DNA of 64,000 bases from JAYEHL01 sp041653935 (GTDB lineage: Bacteria; Chloroflexota; Dehalococcoidia; E44-bin15). Location: assembly GCA_041653935.1 (NCBI GenBank), contig JBAZEO010000002.1:1-64000 (forward strand), given 5' to 3'. The translations under genes and the position numbers were made by a program. Below the pieces are notes generated by a model, which was not told where the DNA came from, made no database searches, and saw only the letters and a list, made by a program, of their open reading frames with translations. Each line of letters starts with the position of its first letter. Positions within the stretch are counted from its first letter, which is position 1. This document shows, in pieces, positions 27,056 to 34,922 of this stretch.

Positions 27056-27982
27056 TCAAGCAGATTTGGCTACGCCGACCAGCTGGGATATATCCTTCAG
27101 ACCTTCCTTCTTCATATAGCCCGCGATCCCATCGATGACTTCAAGAGGTGCTTCGGGATTGACCATTATCGCCGTGCTCAGCCATACCGCGCTGGCTCCG
27201 GCCATGATGAATTCGATAGCATCGTTCGCGTAAGCGATGCCGCCGCCGCCGATGACGGGAACCTTCACCGCGCTCGATACCCTATAAACCATATAAAGAG
27301 CGACCGGCTTGACAGCCGGGCCGGAAAGCCCTCCCGTCACACCCCCAAGGAACGGTTTCTTAGCCTTGATATCGATAGCTATTCCGCGCAGCGTATTGAT
27401 CAGCGATATGGCATCCGCGCCCGCCTGTTCCACTGCGGACGCGATCTCGACGATGTCGGTCACGTTCGGGCTGAGTTTCACAATGGCAGGTAAACTGGTA
27501 TGCCCCTTGACGGCCTTCGTCACCGCAGCCGCATCGCGCGTATTGGTGCCGAACTCCATGCCGCCGCGCGCCACGTTCGGGCAGCTGATGTTCACCTCGA
27601 TGCCGCTGACGCCTTTAACACTATCAAGCTTATAAGCCAGCTCCGCATACTCATCGACGCTCTCTCCGGCGATATTGACGATCACCGGCACCTTCCATTT
27701 CGACCACAGCGGCGCCTTCTCCTTAATTAGAGCATCGATGCCGATATTCTCAAGCCCTATCGAGTTCAGTACGCCTGACGCGGTTTCGAATATGCGCGGC
27801 TGTTCGTTGCCCGCCCTGGGCTTCAGCGTAGTGCCCTTGCAGATGACGGCGCCAAGCTTATCGATATCGATGAGCTTGGCATACTCCATGCCGTAACCCA
27901 CAGTGCCGGAAGCGGCGATCACAGGATTCTTGATTTCGAGCCCATGCTTATTTTTTGGCGCTATCTGCACTTTCAGGTTCAA
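27056..27982 (-). CDS. pyrD: Dihydroorotate dehydrogenase, class 1B type
   Basis: It oxidises dihydroorotate to orotate in pyrimidine synthesis. The N-terminal NPVIAASGTVGYG, the catalytic-Cys segment VNISCPNV, KLSPNVTDI and GGGIAYANDAIEFIMAGASAV are those of class 1B PyrD, which works with the PyrK electron-transfer subunit; no pyrK is in this window. I prefer the TTG at 27982 (then NLKVQIAPKN), 7 bases after a perfect GGAGGA site. A TTG at 27997 would place the start upstream of that site. It is first in the run of minus-strand genes that continues into ilvD. Confidence 0.93.
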   Translation of the reverse strand: MNLKVQIAPKNKHGLEIKNPVIAASGTVGYGMEYAKLIDIDKLGAVICKGTTLKPRAGNEQPRIFETASGVLNSIGLENIGIDALIKEKAPLWSKWKVPVIVNIAGESVDEYAELAYKLDSVKGVSGIEVNISCPNVARGGMEFGTNTRDAAAVTKAVKGHTSLPAIVKLSPNVTDIVEIASAVEQAGADAISLINTLRGIAIDIKAKKPFLGGVTGGLSGPAVKPVALYMVYRVSSAVKVPVIGGGGIAYANDAIEFIMAGASAVWLSTAIMVNPEAPLEVIDGIAGYMKKEGLKDISQLVGVAKSA

Positions 27983-28160
27983 GGAACATTCCTCCAAAAT
28001 CCTTACATTATGATACCCCTTCTATATCTGCCATTCAACTATCTGTAAATCGAATCGCGAGTTACTATAAGAGGTGCAGGAAGATTGAAACCGTATAACC
28101 GCACCAACTCTTAATATACAATTCATAGAAGCACTTATTTCAACCGCCTCTATCCTATGA

Positions 28161-28166
28161 TATACT
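28161..28166 (+). promoter_or_regulatory. Putative -10 box for tRNA-Thr
   Basis: An extended -10 sequence, TGATATACT, ends 11 bases before the tRNA. A poor TTTCAA (28138-28143) lies 17 bp upstream of it. Confidence 0.4.
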
Positions 28167-28177
28167 TTACGCGAAAA

Positions 28178-28252
28178 GCCAGCGTAGCTCAGCGGTAGAG
28201 CAGCGGTTTCGTAAACCGCCGGCCGTCGGTTCAATTCCGACCGCTGGCTCCA
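28178..28252 (+). tRNA. tRNA-Thr (anticodon CGT)
   Basis: Cloverleaf: acceptor GCCAGCG/CGCTGGC, D arm GCTC...GAGC, anticodon stem GCGGT/ACCGC with loop TTCGTAA (anticodon CGT, reading ACG), T arm GTCGG-TTCAATT-CCGAC, discriminator T and encoded CCA (28250-28252). The ribosome site of the next gene begins only a few bases after the CCA. Confidence 0.95.
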
Positions 28253-28267
28253 GTTACGGAGGAATCA

Positions 28268-28999
28268 GTGAGCAAACTTTTAGAAAAATTGGAGCACATA
28301 TCGAAAGGCAATTCCAAACCATTGGGCTTCGCAGCCGCAGCCGCCAAATCCAAGCCTGTGAATATGGTCATCATCGCCGCCGTGGACGACAACGACAAGG
28401 CGGCGGTAACCGCGGCCAAGGAATACGCGGATGCCATTTTGGTTAATAGCATCGCTGTTAAAAACATCGCATCGAAGAGCGGACTCCCATGGGGAGCTCC
28501 AATAAGCGAACTAGCAGCGATCAAAGAGAGCGGCTGCGATTTCATACTGCTCAACACAGATGATTCGCCCATCGCCCTGCTTCAAGAAGAAAAGCTTTGC
28601 CGCATTATCGAGATCGATCCCGCGATGCCCGACGGCCTGATACGAGCCACAAATCAACTGCCCGTAGACATAGCGCTCATATCAGGAGATACTTCTATAT
28701 CAATGAAACGATTGATCGCTTGCCAGCACATAGCAAACATGATCGGCAAGTATCTGATAGTACGCATCCCGCTGGAAATATCCGGGGATGAACTGAGAGA
28801 GATATGGGAAATAGGCATGACGGGAGTTGTCGTACCCGTTACAGGCGATGCTAAAAAAGGCCTCGCAGCGCTGCGACAAGCTGTCGATGACCTTCCTGCC
28901 TCACGCAGGAAAAGAAGTTCGAAAACCAACGTCTCTATACCGCAAATCGCACCTGCCGCGCCCGTCGCAGACGAAGAGCCGGACGAAGAAGACGAGTAA
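28268..28999 (+). CDS. Conserved-looking protein of unknown function, possible TIM-barrel type
   Basis: 243 residues starting at a GTG with a strong GGAGGA site 4 bases upstream. The body alternates beta strands and helices: VNMVIIAAV, DAILVN, GCDFILLN, VDIALISGD, KYLIVRIPL, GVVVPVTGDAKKGLAALRQAV. The pattern fits a TIM-barrel-like fold with a late glycine-rich loop that could bind phosphate. The C-terminus (about 218-243) is low-complexity and acidic (DEEPDEEDE). I do not recognise the family. The gene begins 15 bases after tRNA-Thr and was probably transcribed with it. Confidence 0.7.
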   Translation: MSKLLEKLEHISKGNSKPLGFAAAAAKSKPVNMVIIAAVDDNDKAAVTAAKEYADAILVNSIAVKNIASKSGLPWGAPISELAAIKESGCDFILLNTDDSPIALLQEEKLCRIIEIDPAMPDGLIRATNQLPVDIALISGDTSISMKRLIACQHIANMIGKYLIVRIPLEISGDELREIWEIGMTGVVVPVTGDAKKGLAALRQAVDDLPASRRKRSSKTNVSIPQIAPAAPVADEEPDEEDE

Positions 29000-29001
29000 C
29001 C

Positions 29002-30234
29002 TCACTGCGTTCGTCTTACCTTAGGTATCACCAGCATAACTGCAACCGCGACCAGAGCGATAGCGGCGCCGCCAAGCCCTATAGCCAGCGAAGCGTCTTT
29101 GGCATCAGCCACGTAGCTTAAAGGCAGCGTCCCCAGCGACATAAAGGACAGCGTTATAACATATACGCCCATCACCCTGCCTAACATGGTAGGGGGAACT
29201 ATGATTTGCATCAGCGTATTGTTCAGCGAAAAATAGCCAGCGCTGACGCCGCCGACGGCGATGAGAAAGACCAGCGCCAGATAGTAGTTGCCGGAGACAG
29301 CGAATAATATCAGGCCGATTCCGAAGAAAAATGCCAGCGTCATGACAGCAGCACCCTTCCTTTTGAAATCCCCGAGAGACGCGACGACGAGAGACACCAC
29401 CAGTGCGCCAACCGCCGGAGCGCTGAGCAGAAAACCATAACCCACCTCTCCGACATTAAAGACCTTCTTGGCAAAGTCAGGCATCAGGTTCCCGTACGGC
29501 AGGCCGAAGACTATACACACAAAAGCCACTGCAAGCAGAGAGCGTAATACAACATTGTGATGGACATACTTCAACCCTTCGATGAGCTCCAGCAATATCG
29601 ATGTTTGCGCCTCCCGCCTCACACCACCGACCACAGGAAGATTGAGCAACAAACCTATTGATATAAAAAGTGAAACAGCAGTGATCCAGAATATCCCCTC
29701 CACATGGATGACCGGCAATAGCAACGCCCCCATGGAACTCAAAAGCACGGAGAGGTTCCAGCCGAAGGAGTTTAAGGCTACCGCGTTCATGTACTCCCTT
29801 TCCTGCACCAGCTCAGGAATAATGGAGAACCGCGCCGGTATATGAAAGGCGAAGAGTATGCCGGTGAACGCTGCCGCCACAATCAGATGCCAGAGTTGAA
29901 TATTGCCGGTAGTTATAAGAATGGATATTATAAGCGCGATTACCCCGTTACCGACCTGCGTCCAGATCAACAAGCTGCGCTTACTGACGCGCTCCGCCAT
30001 AGCCCCGCCATAAAGGGAGAGGAACAATATGGGCAAACCATAGGCAAACGACACCCATCCGACAGCTTTCTGTGAATCGGTCATCTCATATACGAGCCAG
30101 TTGCGCGCCACCAGTTGCAGGTTTATCGCCGTGAACGAGATGAACATCCCCAGCCAGAACCATCGATAATGAGGATTCTTCAGCGAGGTAAAAGTGGTTA
30201 GCTTACCTCTCGCCCTTCCAGATTCATTGTCCAC
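29002..30234 (-). CDS. MFS transporter, EntS-like exporter family
   Basis: 410 residues with about 12 hydrophobic segments. The N-terminal FTSLKNPHYRWFWLGMFIS, the RNWLVYEMTDS segment and the loop GGAMAERVSKRSLLI match the MFS_3/EntS-type drug or siderophore exporters. It would export small molecules by proton antiport; the substrate is unknown. The start is a GTG at 30234. A possible promoter upstream (TTGTGC-17 bp-TAGAAT, -10 at 30249-30244) leaves only a few bases of leader and no ribosome site. Confidence 0.85.
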   Translation of the reverse strand: MDNESGRARGKLTTFTSLKNPHYRWFWLGMFISFTAINLQLVARNWLVYEMTDSQKAVGWVSFAYGLPILFLSLYGGAMAERVSKRSLLIWTQVGNGVIALIISILITTGNIQLWHLIVAAAFTGILFAFHIPARFSIIPELVQEREYMNAVALNSFGWNLSVLLSSMGALLLPVIHVEGIFWITAVSLFISIGLLLNLPVVGGVRREAQTSILLELIEGLKYVHHNVVLRSLLAVAFVCIVFGLPYGNLMPDFAKKVFNVGEVGYGFLLSAPAVGALVVSLVVASLGDFKRKGAAVMTLAFFFGIGLILFAVSGNYYLALVFLIAVGGVSAGYFSLNNTLMQIIVPPTMLGRVMGVYVITLSFMSLGTLPLSYVADAKDASLAIGLGGAAIALVAVAVMLVIPKVRRTQ

Positions 30235-30432
30235 AAATAAAGCATTCTAGATTAATATCGCCCAAAGCACAATATCACCTCCGGCACTGTGTATCAAGAC
30301 GAATTCTTGACAGACGTTAGCTCGGTAATTAGAATGCAGCTATAATTGTATCTAGCTATACAACGTCTCGACAAACTGAGGGGTTTTTATAAGTCGGACA
30401 ACTAATTGTCCCCGATCGTCGATATTAACAAA

Positions 30433-30530
30433 AGAGGTGCAGGAGATTTCTCTCCTGACAGGGAATCTGGTGGTGTTCCCAAGATTCTTTTAAGTCCCAT
30501 GAAGTACGGGGGATTCAGGGAGTTTGGAAA
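30433..30530 (+). repeat. Multi-hairpin dispersed element, copy d
   Basis: It begins AGAGGTGCAGGAGA, with hairpin CAGGAGA-tttc-TCTCCTG (30440-30457). The second and third hairpins are diverged (GGTGGTGTTCCC and GTCCCATGAAGTACGGGGGA). It is directly followed by copy e. Confidence 0.75.
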
Positions 30531-30555
30531 ACAGCTCGCCCCCACACACTGAAAA

Positions 30556-30690
30556 AGAGGTGCAGGAGAGTTTTCTCCTGACAGGGTTTTAGGGGTGTCC
30601 CCTAATTTAGATTCCCCCAACGTATGGGGGACTAACAGGGGGTTTGGATATTGTTCCCCCCGTTCAAGGGGGACAGCAGGGGGTTGATAA
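30556..30690 (+). repeat. Multi-hairpin dispersed element, copy e (full length)
   Basis: The most complete copy, about 135 bp, with four modules in order: CAGGAGA/TCTCCTG; AGGGG-TGT-CCCCT; TCCCCCA-acgta-TGGGGGA; and CCCCCGTTCAAGGGGG. It ends CAGCAGGGGGTTGAT and stops 11 bases before the start of the endonuclease IV-like gene. Confidence 0.85.
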
Positions 30691-30701
30691 GAGAGACAAC
30701 G

Positions 30702-31532
30702 ATGTACGACAAACTATTATTCGGCACCGGCGGCACACCGCACAGCTCTAAATCCGAAAGCACGGCGCATGGCATTGAGCGCGTTGCCGAGCTGGGGCTC
30801 GGCTGCATGGAGGTCGAATTCGTATACGGCGCCAATATGAACCAGGCCATGGCGCGCAAGGTAGGCGAGACGGCTAAGGCGCTCAACATCAAGCTCAGCG
30901 CGCACGGCCCGTATTATATCAATCTGAACGCGCACGAAGAAGAGAAGCTCAGCGCCAGCAAGAAGCGGCTGCTGCAGACCGCGCGCATCGCGTCGACGAT
31001 AGGTGCGCAGGGCATCGTTTTTCATCCCGCCTTCTACCTCAAAGACCCACCGGACGAGGTGTACGCCAGGGTAAAGAAAGAGCTTGAAGATATCGTAAGC
31101 GCAATTAAGGATGAAGACATCCATGTCACGCTCAGGGCTGAGACAACGGGCAAGGGCAGCCAGTTCGGCAGCCTTGAGGAGGTACTGCGGCTGAGCGCCG
31201 AGATCGACGGCGTCGCACCGTGCATAGACTTTGCACACCTGCATGCCAGAGAAAGCAAGTCGAACTCTTACAAAGAATTCAAATCGATCTTAAAACAAAT
31301 AGAGGACAACCTCGGACGCAGCGCTTTGAACGATATGCACATCCACCTGTCCGGAATTAAGTACAGCGGCAAAGGCGAGCTCAGCCACCTGAACCTGGAT
31401 GAATCGGACATGAACTATATCGATCTATTCAAGGCATGGAAGGAATTCGATATCAAAGGACTGGTGATCTGCGAAAGCCCGAGCCTGGAGAGTGACGCTC
31501 TCATCATGCAGAAGACTTACAACTCGTTGTAA
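30702..31532 (+). CDS. Endonuclease IV-like TIM-barrel protein
   Basis: 276 residues of the AP endonuclease 2/xylose isomerase-like barrel. Metal-ligand type motifs appear in order: AHGPYYINLN, GIVFHPAFYL, LRAETTGKGSQFGS, CIDFAHLHARE, MHIHLSGIKYSGKG and VICESPSLESDA. These match deoxyribonuclease IV, which cuts abasic sites in DNA. The ATG at 30702 (MYDKLLFGTGG) starts the first strand. An in-frame ATG at 30651 lies inside the repeat element and is unlikely. Sugar isomerases share the fold, so the repair role is probable rather than certain. Confidence 0.82.
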   Translation: MYDKLLFGTGGTPHSSKSESTAHGIERVAELGLGCMEVEFVYGANMNQAMARKVGETAKALNIKLSAHGPYYINLNAHEEEKLSASKKRLLQTARIASTIGAQGIVFHPAFYLKDPPDEVYARVKKELEDIVSAIKDEDIHVTLRAETTGKGSQFGSLEEVLRLSAEIDGVAPCIDFAHLHARESKSNSYKEFKSILKQIEDNLGRSALNDMHIHLSGIKYSGKGELSHLNLDESDMNYIDLFKAWKEFDIKGLVICESPSLESDALIMQKTYNSL

Positions 31533-31565
31533 TAACGACTAGAGGTATTATCATAGGCCGATATT

Positions 31566-32174
31566 CTATCGTTTCTTCACATTAGTCTTGTTATGTACGT
31601 TTTCGGCAGCAATAATATCCATTATTTCAGCTACGGCCTCTTCTACTTTATGATTTACTACTATATAATCAAACGTTTCCGCCTGAGACATTTCGTCCTT
31701 CGCAGTAGCGATACGTCTATTCAGGTCGGCGGATGCCTCAGTATTCCTTTTCATCAAGCGGTCTTGCAACTCTACTATCGAAGGCGGCGCCAGGAAGATC
31801 AACACAGACTGCGGCATAACTTTTTTTATCGTCATAGCACCCTGCACATCCACCTTCACCATAACATCATGCCCTTGCTTAAATGCCCGTTCCACCTGAT
31901 CCCGCGGCACTCCATAGTAGTTGCCGTATACCTCCGCCCACTCCAAAAGCTCCTTTTTCCTAATCATGCCCTCAAATTTGTCCCGTGAGACAAAATTATA
32001 GTGAATGCCATTGGATTCAATCTTGCGTTTAGGCCTGGTAGTTGTCGTCACAACAAAGTGCATCGATATTGTTATCGATTTTACTCGCGCCAGCACGGCA
32101 TCCTTGCCCACCCCGGACGGGCCGGAGAGCACAAATAATGAAGGCCGTTTGGTAACAGAAGCTTCTGCTTTCAG
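31566..32174 (-). CDS. gmk: Guanylate kinase
   Basis: It phosphorylates GMP to GDP. The P-loop SGPSGVGKD, the GMP-binding TTTTRPKRKIESNGIHYNFV, EWAEVYGNYYG and LIFLAPPS are all present. The only canonical start is a GTG at 32132, directly before LSGPSG, which would remove the first beta strand. The frame stays open upstream to RPSLFVLSGPSG. A CTG at 32174 lies 5 bases after GAGGAGAG, an ideal ribosome site, and two bases after the remA stop. I therefore place the start at this CTG, giving about 202 residues. Product identity is certain; the start is an inference. Confidence 0.9.
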   Translation of the reverse strand: MKAEASVTKRPSLFVLSGPSGVGKDAVLARVKSITISMHFVVTTTTRPKRKIESNGIHYNFVSRDKFEGMIRKKELLEWAEVYGNYYGVPRDQVERAFKQGHDVMVKVDVQGAMTIKKVMPQSVLIFLAPPSIVELQDRLMKRNTEASADLNRRIATAKDEMSQAETFDYIVVNHKVEEAVAEIMDIIAAENVHNKTNVKKR

Positions 32175-32176
32175 GA

Positions 32177-32428
32177 TTACTCTCCTCTACTCACCGTCAC
32201 CCTGCCGGAAATGGTTTCCGGAGCTATGGCCGCCAGTACTATATGGCCGCTATCCATTATTATTACTGCCTTTGTTTTTCTGCCGCTGGTGAGGTCCACC
32301 ACCAAGCCATCCGTCTTGCCTTCCTGCACCATCCGTTTCATCGGAGCCGAATTCGGATGCGCGATAGCAACAACCTTATTTATAGCGATGATGTTGCCGA
32401 ATCCAACATGCACCAATTCTGCATTCAT
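32177..32428 (-). CDS. remA: RemA-family regulator (DUF370)
   Basis: 83 residues matching the DUF370/RemA family, DNA-binding proteins that control matrix genes in Bacillus. The N-terminus LVHVGFGNIIAINKVVAIAHPNSAP and the segment LVVDLTSGRKTKAVIIMDSGHIV are typical. The gene stands directly upstream of gmk and overlaps its ribosome site, an arrangement common in several phyla. The target genes here are unknown. Confidence 0.9.
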   Translation of the reverse strand: MNAELVHVGFGNIIAINKVVAIAHPNSAPMKRMVQEGKTDGLVVDLTSGRKTKAVIIMDSGHIVLAAIAPETISGRVTVSRGE

Positions 32429-32461
32429 CCCTCGTTCTAATGCCTAGCCTTTCTCAATTTT

Positions 32462-33745
32462 CTATCCGGTAATCCTCTCAAGCTCATCCCAGAAACCAGG
32501 ATAAGAGACAGACACCGACTCTGCGTTATGGATTATCACTTCTCCCTGAGACACCAGAGACGCTATTCCCAGTGTCATAGCCAGTCTGTGATCACCATGG
32601 CTCTCGCAATCACCCCCCTTGATAATCCCACCCCCATTTATCACCATGCCGTCAGACAGTTCCTCTATGTCGACACCGAGCTTGGATAACTCGGTCACCG
32701 TCGTACGGATCCTGTCCGATTCCTTTACCCGCAGCTCCTGTGCGCCACGTATCACCGTGGTACCGGTAGCACACGCACCGGCCAGGGCGATGAGCGGAAT
32801 CTCATCAATTATCCGCGGGATCATGTTGCCTTTAATCCTTATACCCATCAATTGACTTGTCTCAATTGAAACATCGGCGACGGGTTCGCCACCCTCCTTG
32901 ACAACACGATCCACCTTCAGTTTGGCCCCCATCTCCATAAGGACATCGATTATCCCGGCCCTTGTCGGATTGATACCTACATTTAAAATTCGCAGTTTGG
33001 CATCAGGATGTACAGCACCGGCAACAAGCCAGTAAGCCGCTGAGCTGATATCGCCCGGCACCGACACATCAACAGGTGCCCGCGGTGCAGAAGGAGTTAA
33101 TTCTATGGTCTTATCATCACGGTTGATTTTTATTCCCAGTGCGCTGATCATGCGCTCGGTGTGATCCCTGGAAGCCGTAGGCTCTATAATCGTGGTCTTC
33201 CCCTCGGCGAAAAGGCCGGCAATCAATACCGCTGACTTGATCTGGGCGCTGGCAACCGGCAGCTTGTATGTTATACCCTTTAACCTGTGACCTTTTATCG
33301 CCAGCGGCGGGAGTGAATCATTTCTTCGTCCCCATATATCCGCGCCCATATGACGCAATGGATGAATCAAGCGATCCATGGGACGCGAGCGCAAAGAATC
33401 GTCCCCTGTGATAATTGAGAAGAACGGCTGAGCTGCCAGAAGCCCGCCGAGGAGACGCATCGTTGTGCCGCTGTTTCCGGCATCAAGCACATTGTCGGGC
33501 GACCTGAATCCCTCAGGCCCAACACCGTTGACAGTGAACACATCACCCTGCCCGATTATATTTACACCCAGCGCCCTGAGACAGGACATGGTCGAACGCA
33601 CATCATCACCGGAGGCCAGATTATCTATACGTGCCTTGCCCTTGGCAATGCTGTTTAAAATAAGTGCACGATGCGATATTGATTTGTCGCCGGGAGTTAT
33701 AATATCTCCCCGCAGGCATTTGCGGCTCGTCAAACATTTATCCAT
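32462..33745 (-). CDS. aroA: 3-phosphoshikimate 1-carboxyvinyltransferase (EPSP synthase)
   Basis: It joins phosphoenolpyruvate to shikimate 3-phosphate in the shikimate pathway. The motifs GDKSISHRALIL, LDAGNSGTTMRLLGG, SRDHTERM and ESDRI...HGDHRLAM are those of AroA. Length (427) is normal. It starts 6 bases after the tyrA stop, so the two form an aromatic amino acid operon. The rest of the shikimate genes are not in this window. Confidence 0.96.
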   Translation of the reverse strand: MDKCLTSRKCLRGDIITPGDKSISHRALILNSIAKGKARIDNLASGDDVRSTMSCLRALGVNIIGQGDVFTVNGVGPEGFRSPDNVLDAGNSGTTMRLLGGLLAAQPFFSIITGDDSLRSRPMDRLIHPLRHMGADIWGRRNDSLPPLAIKGHRLKGITYKLPVASAQIKSAVLIAGLFAEGKTTIIEPTASRDHTERMISALGIKINRDDKTIELTPSAPRAPVDVSVPGDISSAAYWLVAGAVHPDAKLRILNVGINPTRAGIIDVLMEMGAKLKVDRVVKEGGEPVADVSIETSQLMGIRIKGNMIPRIIDEIPLIALAGACATGTTVIRGAQELRVKESDRIRTTVTELSKLGVDIEELSDGMVINGGGIIKGGDCESHGDHRLAMTLGIASLVSQGEVIIHNAESVSVSYPGFWDELERITG

Positions 33746-33751
33746 AACACA

Positions 33752-34597
33752 TCATTTCTGGCGCAGCCAGTCCTCTCTCGCTTCCCTAGCACGTATAAAA
33801 TGATCTTCTATTTTCTCATCGCCATCATTAATCAAACGACGTAGCTCATTAAGACTATTGATATAGTTATCTATAGCATCCAAGATGGGCTTTTTATTCG
33901 TAAGGCATATATCACGGCTCATTCTCGGGTCCCCTGAGGCCAGCCGTGTAGTATCCCTGTATCCTGACGCTGCCAGCTTAGCCATGTCGGACCAGCGAGG
34001 ATCATTAACCATTGTCGCTACAAGCGCAACAGATAACAGATGCGGAAGATGGCTGACGCCCGCGACCAGTGTATCATGGTCCTGCGCTTCTAAATAAAAC
34101 GGCCTGGCGCCTATCTCCTTAACTATATCTTCCATCTTTTTTCGCGATTCAGCATTAAAGTTTTTCCCAGGGATTAAACAATATGTACAGCCGCGGAACA
34201 GGTTGACATCAGAAGCAGCTATGCCGGAGACCTCTTTCCCGGCCATGGGATGTCCGCCGATAAAACACGCCTTGGCAGGAAGATATTTCCCAGCCCAGCT
34301 CAGAACATCTACCTTTGTGCTTGCGACATCAGTGACAATTGCACCTTTAGGGACATCTTTAGCTATATTGGCCAACACATCTTTTATAGCAAGCACCGGG
34401 GTTGCGATAACTATTATTTCCGCACCTTTTATCGTCGCTGGCAGATCGCTGCCGCACCTGTTCACAGCCCCGCGTTCCATGGCTGCAGAGGCTACTTCTG
34501 GACGTCTTGCGTATCCTATTACCTCCGCACCGGCTGCCTTCAAGGCTAATCCCATCGATCCGCCGATCAGACCCAACCCGATTATCGCGACCCGCAT
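33752..34597 (-). CDS. tyrA: Prephenate dehydrogenase family protein
   Basis: It converts prephenate (or arogenate) to the tyrosine precursor with NAD(P)+. The N-terminal Rossmann motif is IIGLGLIGGSMGLAL. The catalytic-His region IGGHPMAGKE and the second signature SHLPHLLSVAL are present. At 281 residues it is the monofunctional form without a chorismate mutase or ACT domain, so allosteric control by tyrosine is not evident. It precedes aroA in a two-gene operon. Confidence 0.93.
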   Translation of the reverse strand: MRVAIIGLGLIGGSMGLALKAAGAEVIGYARRPEVASAAMERGAVNRCGSDLPATIKGAEIIVIATPVLAIKDVLANIAKDVPKGAIVTDVASTKVDVLSWAGKYLPAKACFIGGHPMAGKEVSGIAASDVNLFRGCTYCLIPGKNFNAESRKKMEDIVKEIGARPFYLEAQDHDTLVAGVSHLPHLLSVALVATMVNDPRWSDMAKLAASGYRDTTRLASGDPRMSRDICLTNKKPILDAIDNYINSLNELRRLINDGDEKIEDHFIRAREAREDWLRQK

Positions 34598-34767
34598 TCG
34601 ATTGCACCTCTCATCCCTTTTCGAGTTAGCACATTATAACATAGTCATATTAGTTAATAGAAGAAAATAAAGTCTGGCGGTGACAGGCTATTACTAATTG
34701 TAGAGTAGAATTCGATCACAAAGGAACTTGGATGCTTATTATCCCACCACTAACATCATGCAAAGTG

Positions 34768-34796
34768 TTGACATCCCAACATTTATCCCCTATAAT
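34768..34796 (+). promoter_or_regulatory. pyrG promoter (perfect consensus)
   Basis: TTGACA (34768-34773) and TATAAT (34791-34796) with a 17-bp spacer. The expected start is near 34803, leaving a leader of about 120 bases. Confidence 0.8.
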
Positions 34797-34806
34797 TTAG
34801 ACCTCA

Positions 34807-34850
34807 GAAGAGCAATTCCCCAATTCCCTCGTTGCCTCTTCGCATTTTTT
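34807..34850 (+). terminator. Candidate attenuator in the pyrG leader
   Basis: GAAGAGCAA (34807-34815) can pair with TTGCCTCTTC (34832-34841), nine pairs with one bulged C, followed closely by six T residues (34845-34850). It lies between promoter and start codon, so it would end transcription before pyrG unless overridden. Confidence 0.55.
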
Positions 34851-34922
34851 AATACCACGAGAAGGTAGTTCTTCTCATTATATATATCTATACCTACCCT
34901 CTCACTGAAAGGAATTGAACTG

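Larger units (their letters stand above)
30235..30701. other. Gap with two tandem hairpin elements
   Basis: No gene is convincing here. The left part (30235-30430) holds the putative MFS promoter on the minus strand and, on the plus strand, a TATAAT (about 30341) whose matching -35 box is poor. The right part is filled by element copies d and e. Short minus-strand frames across the elements (ending GEKSPAPL) are by-products of the repeat. Confidence 0.7.
34598..34922. other. Intergenic region with pyrG promoter and leader
   Basis: Divergent space between tyrA (minus) and pyrG (plus). It holds the pyrG promoter and a leader terminator, listed separately. The tyrA side (34598-34760) shows no clear promoter to my reading. 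Confidence 0.7.

Noticed and set aside
30300..30400. Possible small RNA from TATAAT near 30341
   Set aside because: The TTGACA nearby is 28 bp from the -10 box, and the following hairpin is weak; not enough to call.
30402..30892. Minus-strand frames with repeated GDTPKTLSGE(N/K)SPAPL
   Set aside because: They read through the multi-hairpin elements, and the same peptide recurs wherever the element occurs. The hairpins explain the conservation.
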